Below are positions 14,732 to 18,844 of a stretch of 18,844 nt of DNA, in pieces. The notes under the pieces were generated by a model, which saw only the letters and a list, made by a program, of their open reading frames with translations, was not told the origin of the DNA and searched no databases. The DNA is from Bryobacterales bacterium (lineage in GTDB: Bacteria > Acidobacteriota > Terriglobia > Bryobacterales > Bryobacteraceae). The stretch spans positions 1 to 18,844 of the forward strand of contig PLMF01000304.1 in assembly GCA_003142355.1 (NCBI GenBank). The letters are read 5' to 3'. How positions within the stretch are numbered: position 1 is the first letter of the stretch; the number at the start of each line of letters is the position of its first letter. Both the position numbers and the translations under genes were made by a program.

Positions 14732-14926
14732 TCAGGCTTTGAACTGGAAGGCGGGCTCGGTAGCCACGGGCACTTCCTGCCTGGCCAGCACCGCGCCGTT
14801 GGCCTGGACGCGGTCCCTGGCCGCCCTCAGTTCTTCTTCGGGCGTGGCGGGAGGCCCGGACGGGGTTTGCGCCAGCGCTGCCGCCGAAGTCAGCGCAGTT
14901 GCCAGTTGACGTCGCGTGAGATTCAT
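14732..14926 (-). CDS. 64-residue protein with Tat-like N-terminus
   Basis: Small protein starting NLTRRQLATALTSAAALAQ, with a twin-arginine-like motif and a short Ala-rich hydrophobic stretch. A charged segment PEEELRAARDRVQ, probably helical, follows, and then a tail ending EPAFQFKA. The ATG lies 2 bases after the aroDE stop, and the gene ends 8 bases before the amidase start, so it is held between two coupled genes. No own ribosome binding site is seen, which suggests reinitiation after aroDE. I do not recognise a family. It may be an exported partner of the amidase, or a signal-bearing small subunit. The tight spacing on both sides and protein-like composition argue that it is real. Confidence 0.62.
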   Translation of the reverse strand: MNLTRRQLATALTSAAALAQTPSGPPATPEEELRAARDRVQANGAVLARQEVPVATEPAFQFKA

Positions 14927-14928
14927 AT

Positions 14929-16440
14929 TCACTTGTAGTCGTGTTCCAGGGCTTCGGTCGCCGCCTTCTCCATCGCCGGCCGGGGCGCCGAATCGCCGGT
15001 CCAGATTTCGAACTGCCGCACGGCCTGCTCGATAAACATGTCGAGCCCCGGAATCACCGTCTTGCCCTGCTCCCGGGCGCGCCTGATGAGGACGGTCTCC
15101 ATGGGGTTGTACACCATGTCGAAGACCACGTCCGCGGGGATCGACCCGTTGAAGAAGCACTCATTGACCTGCGGGTACATGCCCAGCGGCGTGGCGTGCA
15201 CCACCGCATCGAAACGCCGCGTATCGAGCTGCTCGCGCGCCAGCGCCTCGGCCCCGCAAATCTTCGAAAGCGCGCGCACGCGGTCGGTATTGCGGCCCAC
15301 CAGAGTAATTTTTGCGCCCGCATCCGCCAGCGCGTACGCCGCGCCGCGGGCGGCGCCGCCGTTGCCCACGATCAAGATGGACGATTTCCCCAGACGCAGC
15401 AGCCGGGAAAGCGGGCCGGTGACCCCCGCGGCGTCGGTGTTCGTCCCGCGCCACTTGCCGGCCTTGCGCCATACCGTGTTGACGGCGCCGATGCGCCGCG
15501 CCAGCGGGTCCACCACGTCCAGGTAGCGAATGATCTTCTGCTTGTGCGGAATGGTGACGCTGAAGCCCGCCAGCGGCAGCTTGGCGGCCATGGTGAAGAA
15601 GTCGCGCAAGTACACGGGGGAAACCAGGAACGGCAGGTACACCGCGTCCACACGCCGCGATTGAAACGCCCGGTTGTGCACGGCCGGCGAAATCGAATGC
15701 CGGATCGGGTCCGCGATCACCCCGTAGATCTTGGCAGCCTTGCCGAGCTTCTCGACGCGGTACAGATGGCGCAGGTGTCGCGCGCTAACCTGCCCGGCCG
15801 CCGTCCCTTCCGCGAACATGGGGGCGGCGTAGGTGAAGGCGCCGCCGAACACCGGGGAAAGCACGCGCGTGGGAAACCCCAGCTCGCCCATGGCCAGCAC
15901 CACCAGCCTATGCCTGGGCACCGCCTTGGCGGCCGCCAGCACGCGCATGTTGTCGGAGGGCTTGCGCGCCGTGGTCACCACCTTGTAGGCGTCGGCAGTT
16001 ACCTGCATCACCCGGCTCAGGATCGTGTCCATGGGCGGCGTGGACTCGTAATTGTGGTACGAAACGATCACATGCGCGCGCCCGCGAAACTGGTGCAGCC
16101 GATCCGGAGCCACTTCCGCGGTTTCGATTTCGAGATCGACGGCCAGCGCCCCGTTGTCGACCGCGCGATCCAGCACGGCAAACTGCTCTTCCACGCTGCC
16201 GTTGAATCTTCCGTGGTTCTGGTGCCGGCGGCAGGTGGCCAGGATGATGGAGTCGGGAAACTGCTCCAAAAACCCTCGAATGGCATCGGCGCCCTTCCAG
16301 GGTTCATCGAGAAAGTCCAGGCGGAATTCCAGAAACGTCTCGCCGGCCTCAGCTTCACGCCGCGCGTGGTCCAGCAGTGTGGGAACGTCCGGCAGGCCCA
16401 ACGCGATGCAAATACGCGGGAGCGACCTGGTCTGCGCCAT
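14929..16440 (-). CDS. aroDE: Bifunctional 3-dehydroquinate dehydratase/shikimate dehydrogenase (AroD-AroE fusion)
   Basis: 503-residue fusion that makes 3-dehydroshikimate and reduces it to shikimate, two consecutive steps of aromatic amino acid synthesis. Residues about 8-225 are type I dehydroquinase: EFRLDFL, catalytic His129 in SYHNYE, and Schiff-base Lys153 in YKVVTTA. Residues about 237-503 are shikimate dehydrogenase: YGVIADPIRHSISPAVHN, catalytic Lys300 in SVTIPHK, Asp336 in GTNTDAAGV, and the NADP loop GNGGAARG (359-366) with VGRN after it. The same domain order occurs in plants and in a few bacterial groups. All key residues are present. It lies 38 bp after the M16 peptidase gene and 2 bp before the 64-residue Tat-like gene, probably as an operon member. 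An AGGA lies too far from the ATG to be a convincing ribosome binding site. Confidence 0.96.
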   Translation of the reverse strand: MAQTRSLPRICIALGLPDVPTLLDHARREAEAGETFLEFRLDFLDEPWKGADAIRGFLEQFPDSIILATCRRHQNHGRFNGSVEEQFAVLDRAVDNGALAVDLEIETAEVAPDRLHQFRGRAHVIVSYHNYESTPPMDTILSRVMQVTADAYKVVTTARKPSDNMRVLAAAKAVPRHRLVVLAMGELGFPTRVLSPVFGGAFTYAAPMFAEGTAAGQVSARHLRHLYRVEKLGKAAKIYGVIADPIRHSISPAVHNRAFQSRRVDAVYLPFLVSPVYLRDFFTMAAKLPLAGFSVTIPHKQKIIRYLDVVDPLARRIGAVNTVWRKAGKWRGTNTDAAGVTGPLSRLLRLGKSSILIVGNGGAARGAAYALADAGAKITLVGRNTDRVRALSKICGAEALAREQLDTRRFDAVVHATPLGMYPQVNECFFNGSIPADVVFDMVYNPMETVLIRRAREQGKTVIPGLDMFIEQAVRQFEIWTGDSAPRPAMEKAATEALEHDYK

Positions 16441-16448
16441 CTTTGGTA

Positions 16449-16458
16449 AGGAATTCCT
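16449..16458. repeat. 10-bp palindrome between the M16 gene and aroDE
   Basis: Perfect palindrome AGGAATTCCT within the 38 bp between the M16 stop and the aroDE start, 8 bases upstream of the aroDE ATG. It could be a regulator site or chance; no second copy was noticed. Confidence 0.25.
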
Positions 16459-16478
16459 AGAATAACATGGCCGGTGTG

Positions 16479-18844
16479 CTACTCCGGATTCAGCAGCCGC
16501 ACCTCGCCCAGGCCCAGCTCGCGAATGCCCGCCTCGATCTTCGCGCGGTCTCCCACCACCACCCAGATCAGATGGTTCGGTTGAACCACTTCCTGGGCGG
16601 ACTTTCCGATGTCGGCCAGCGTCAGCGCGCGCACTTTTCCGGCGTAGGTCTGGTAGTAGTCCTCCGGCAGACCGTACTCGACCAGATCTTCGATCGAGCT
16701 CATGACGCGGTCCATGGTTTCGCGGGAGCCGGGCAGGCGCAGGGTCTCGCTGGCCTTTACCCGCGCCAGCTCCGCGTCCGTGGCCGGATGGTCCGCCAGA
16801 ATGCCGTGCAGCTCTTTGTCGATCTCGGTCAACGACTCCTTGGTCTTATCGGTCTGGACGGGAGCATAGGCCAGGAATGGCCGCTGGCCGCGCGCGCTCA
16901 TCAGCAGGGTCAACGCCCCGTAAGCCCAGTGCTTGTCCTCGCGCAGGTTCATGTTCAGCCGGGCGCCGAAATCGCCGCCCAGAATGTTGTTCATGCTCTC
17001 GATGGACACCTCGGCGGGATTGTTCTTAGGGGGCGCCACGTTGCCCGCCAGAATCAGCGACTGTTGAGCGCCCGGACGATCCATCAGGTACACCACGGAC
17101 CGCTCCGGCAGAGGCACGGTGGCGATGTTCTTCCTTGGCGTCTCGCCGGGCGTCCAGGCGGAGAACAGCTTTTCGAGTTTGGGCCGCATCTCCCCAAGAG
17201 TCGTGTCTCCCACCACGATCAGCGTCGCATGGTTAGGCTTGAACCAGGCGGCATGAAACCTGGCCATATCTTCGCGCGTGAGCTGGGAGACGCTGGCAGC
17301 GGTGCCCGAGCCCGTCCAGGGTTCCGAATAAGCGTGGCCCTTCCCGTAGATCAGGCCGGGGAGAACGCGCAGGGCCAAGGGCACGGGCTCGGTCTTTTCG
17401 CGCTCGATGGCGGCCAGTTGCTGCTTCTGCTCGCGAAGAAAATCGGCCTGCGGGAAGGACGGGTTCAGGGTCACGTCGGCGAAGATGTCGAGTGACGCAT
17501 CCAGGTTGGTCCTGAGAGCCGAGAGGCGCGCGTCGATGCCGTCCATGTTGGCGCCCACGCTCAAGTTGGCGCCGAGCTGCGCCAGTTGCTCCCCGATCTC
17601 GAGCGACGTGCGCGTTTTGGTGCCCTGGTCGAGCAATTTCGAAACCAGCGCCGCCGCGCCGGGGCGCCCCGTCGTCCCGGGCCCAGAGGGCACCCCCTGA
17701 TCGGCGGCATAACCGGAATCCACCAAAAGGCTGAGACTGACCAGGGGGATCTCGTGCCGCTCGGCCAGCACCACTTTCAACCCGTTGGAAAGTGTGGTCC
17801 GCTCGAGCTTTGGAAGGCGCAACTCCGGAGGCTGGGCTATCGCGGGAGGCTGATTGCGGTCCACGGCGGTGGTGGAAGCCTGGGGGTCGCCGAACGGAAA
17901 GACCTCCGCAACATATTCGCCGTCGGACAACCAGCGTTTGGCGGCGGCCTGAACTTTGGCGGGCGTGGCTTCGCGCTCGCGGCGCAGTTTGACCTGGTAA
18001 GCGGCTGCATCGCCCAGATAGGCCTGGCTCATGGCCAGCACGTCGGACTTTCCGCCGAACCCGCCGACGCGGTCAACCCCGCGGACAAAGTTGGCGAGGT
18101 ACTGGGTGCGGACCCGCTGCACTTCCTGCGCGGTGGGCCCCTCGGCGAGGAAGCGCGCCATCTCCTCATTGATGGCCTTCTCCACCCGCGCCAACTCGAC
18201 GCCCGGACGCGCCGTGGCCTGAACGACGAACTGGCCGCCGATTTCACGCGGGTTGAGATAGGCCGACACATCGGTGGCCACCTGGTCGTCGTAAACCAGG
18301 CGCTTGTAGAGCCGCGACGTTCTCCCGTTGGCAAGCGCGTCGCTCACCATATCGAGGTAGTCGCCGTCCTCGCTGCCGAACTCGGGAATGTTCCACACCT
18401 TGTAAACGCGCGGTTGGGCCACGCGGTCCTGGTAGACGGCCCGGTGCGCCCCCGTCATTTTGGCGATCCAGACGCGCTGCCGGGAAACCGGAGGACCGGG
18501 CGGGATCTCCCCGAAATAGGTTTCCACCTTCTTGCGGACGGTTTGCGGATCCACGTCGCCGGCCACCACCAGCACGGCATTGGAAGGGCCGTAGAAAGTC
18601 TTGAACCACTCCTTGACGTCATTCAAGGACGCCGCAGTCAGGTCTTCTATGGACCCCAGCGTGTTCCAGGAATACGGATGGCCGCTGGGGTAGGTGTCCT
18701 GTTGCATCAGTTCCTCGGCCAGGGCATAGGGCTCGTTCTCGTCCTGACGCTTTTCGTTCTGGACCACCCCGCGCTGCAGATCGAGCGTCTTCTGGTCGAT
18801 GGCGTTGACCATGTACCCCATGCGGTCCGATTCCATCCACAGCG
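16479..18844 (-). CDS. M16 family (insulinase-like) peptidase, 5' end outside window
   Basis: C-terminal part of a two-domain M16 peptidase; the frame is open to the window edge, so the first codons are missing. The visible part begins just behind the active-site region (LWMESDRMGYMV, then LQRGVVQNEKRQDENEPY, typical of the segment 60-100 residues after HxxEH). The zinc motif itself must lie outside. The first half contains PSGHPYSWNTLGS and FKTFYGPSNAVLVVAGD. The second M16 domain runs from about 17830 to the end (TTLSNGLKVVLAERHEIPLV) and has GAAALVSKLLDQ where an active domain would have HxxEH. It is thus the inactive partner domain, normal for such proteins. Whether a signal peptide exists cannot be seen. 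The stop is 38 bp before aroDE on the same strand. Confidence 0.93.
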   Translation of the reverse strand, partial: LWMESDRMGYMVNAIDQKTLDLQRGVVQNEKRQDENEPYALAEELMQQDTYPSGHPYSWNTLGSIEDLTAASLNDVKEWFKTFYGPSNAVLVVAGDVDPQTVRKKVETYFGEIPPGPPVSRQRVWIAKMTGAHRAVYQDRVAQPRVYKVWNIPEFGSEDGDYLDMVSDALANGRTSRLYKRLVYDDQVATDVSAYLNPREIGGQFVVQATARPGVELARVEKAINEEMARFLAEGPTAQEVQRVRTQYLANFVRGVDRVGGFGGKSDVLAMSQAYLGDAAAYQVKLRREREATPAKVQAAAKRWLSDGEYVAEVFPFGDPQASTTAVDRNQPPAIAQPPELRLPKLERTTLSNGLKVVLAERHEIPLVSLSLLVDSGYAADQGVPSGPGTTGRPGAAALVSKLLDQGTKTRTSLEIGEQLAQLGANLSVGANMDGIDARLSALRTNLDASLDIFADVTLNPSFPQADFLREQKQQLAAIEREKTEPVPLALRVLPGLIYGKGHAYSEPWTGSGTAASVSQLTREDMARFHAAWFKPNHATLIVVGDTTLGEMRPKLEKLFSAWTPGETPRKNIATVPLPERSVVYLMDRPGAQQSLILAGNVAPPKNNPAEVSIESMNNILGGDFGARLNMNLREDKHWAYGALTLLMSARGQRPFLAYAPVQTDKTKESLTEIDKELHGILADHPATDAELARVKASETLRLPGSRETMDRVMSSIEDLVEYGLPEDYYQTYAGKVRALTLADIGKSAQEVVQPNHLIWVVVGDRAKIEAGIRELGLGEVRLLNPE

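Noticed and set aside
13314..16449. Two long plus-strand open frames antisense to the amidase and aroDE
   Set aside because: Arg/Gly/His-rich shadow translations; the minus strand carries full sets of catalytic residues.
1..18844. CRISPR array, tRNA, rRNA, insertion sequence or phage integration site
   Set aside because: No regularly spaced repeats, no cloverleaf or rRNA-like stretch, and no transposase or integrase motif was seen on reading both strands.

Overview
This 18.8 kb window is GC-rich, densely packed bacterial chromosome. Gene content suggests an Acidobacteriota genome, probably of the Bryobacterales/Solibacter type: a fused AroD-AroE, a DUF3617 relative, many exported hydrolases and scattered type II toxin-antitoxin genes. 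This assignment is inferred from gene content; there is no rRNA gene to anchor it. I saw no tRNA, rRNA, CRISPR array, insertion sequence or phage gene.

Region 1 (1-6.4 kb): an exported esterase (+), a small antitoxin-like gene followed by a frameshifted RelE/ParE-type toxin remnant (+), an exported M13 zinc metallopeptidase (-), and an exported GH88/GH105 unsaturated-glycuronyl hydrolase (-). Divergent from the hydrolase is an intact MazF-type toxin (+) with only a doubtful antitoxin reading frame in front. Directly behind its stop codon lies the 5'-truncated remnant of a DUF3617 gene.

Region 2 (6.4-11.7 kb): carbohydrate and nucleoside use. A long ROK/ASKHA sugar-kinase-like gene and a PIG-L-type deacetylase overlap by 14 bp (-). 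They diverge from a xylulokinase (+) across only 41 bp. Next come a hicB-hicA pair in antitoxin-first order (+) and an exported nucleoside hydrolase (+), which starts 7 bp after hicA.

Region 3 (11.7-18.8 kb), all on the minus strand, reading from the right edge: a two-domain M16 peptidase (5' end outside the window), the AroD-AroE fusion, a 64-residue protein with a Tat-like N-terminus, an amidase-signature enzyme, acylphosphatase, and after a 115 bp gap a Tat-exported aldo/keto reductase with two ferredoxin-type 4Fe-4S motifs. Tight spacing from aroDE to acyP suggests one operon.

Together the window reads as a saprotroph's accessory catabolic region: exported peptidases, an esterase, a polysaccharide-lyase-product hydrolase, a nucleosidase and sugar kinases, joined to a housekeeping shikimate gene. 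Three TA loci in different states of decay sit at gene borders. The most interesting signals are the deacetylase/kinase pair with its divergent xylulokinase, the mazF/DUF3617 junction, and the tiny Tat-like protein wedged between aroDE and the amidase.
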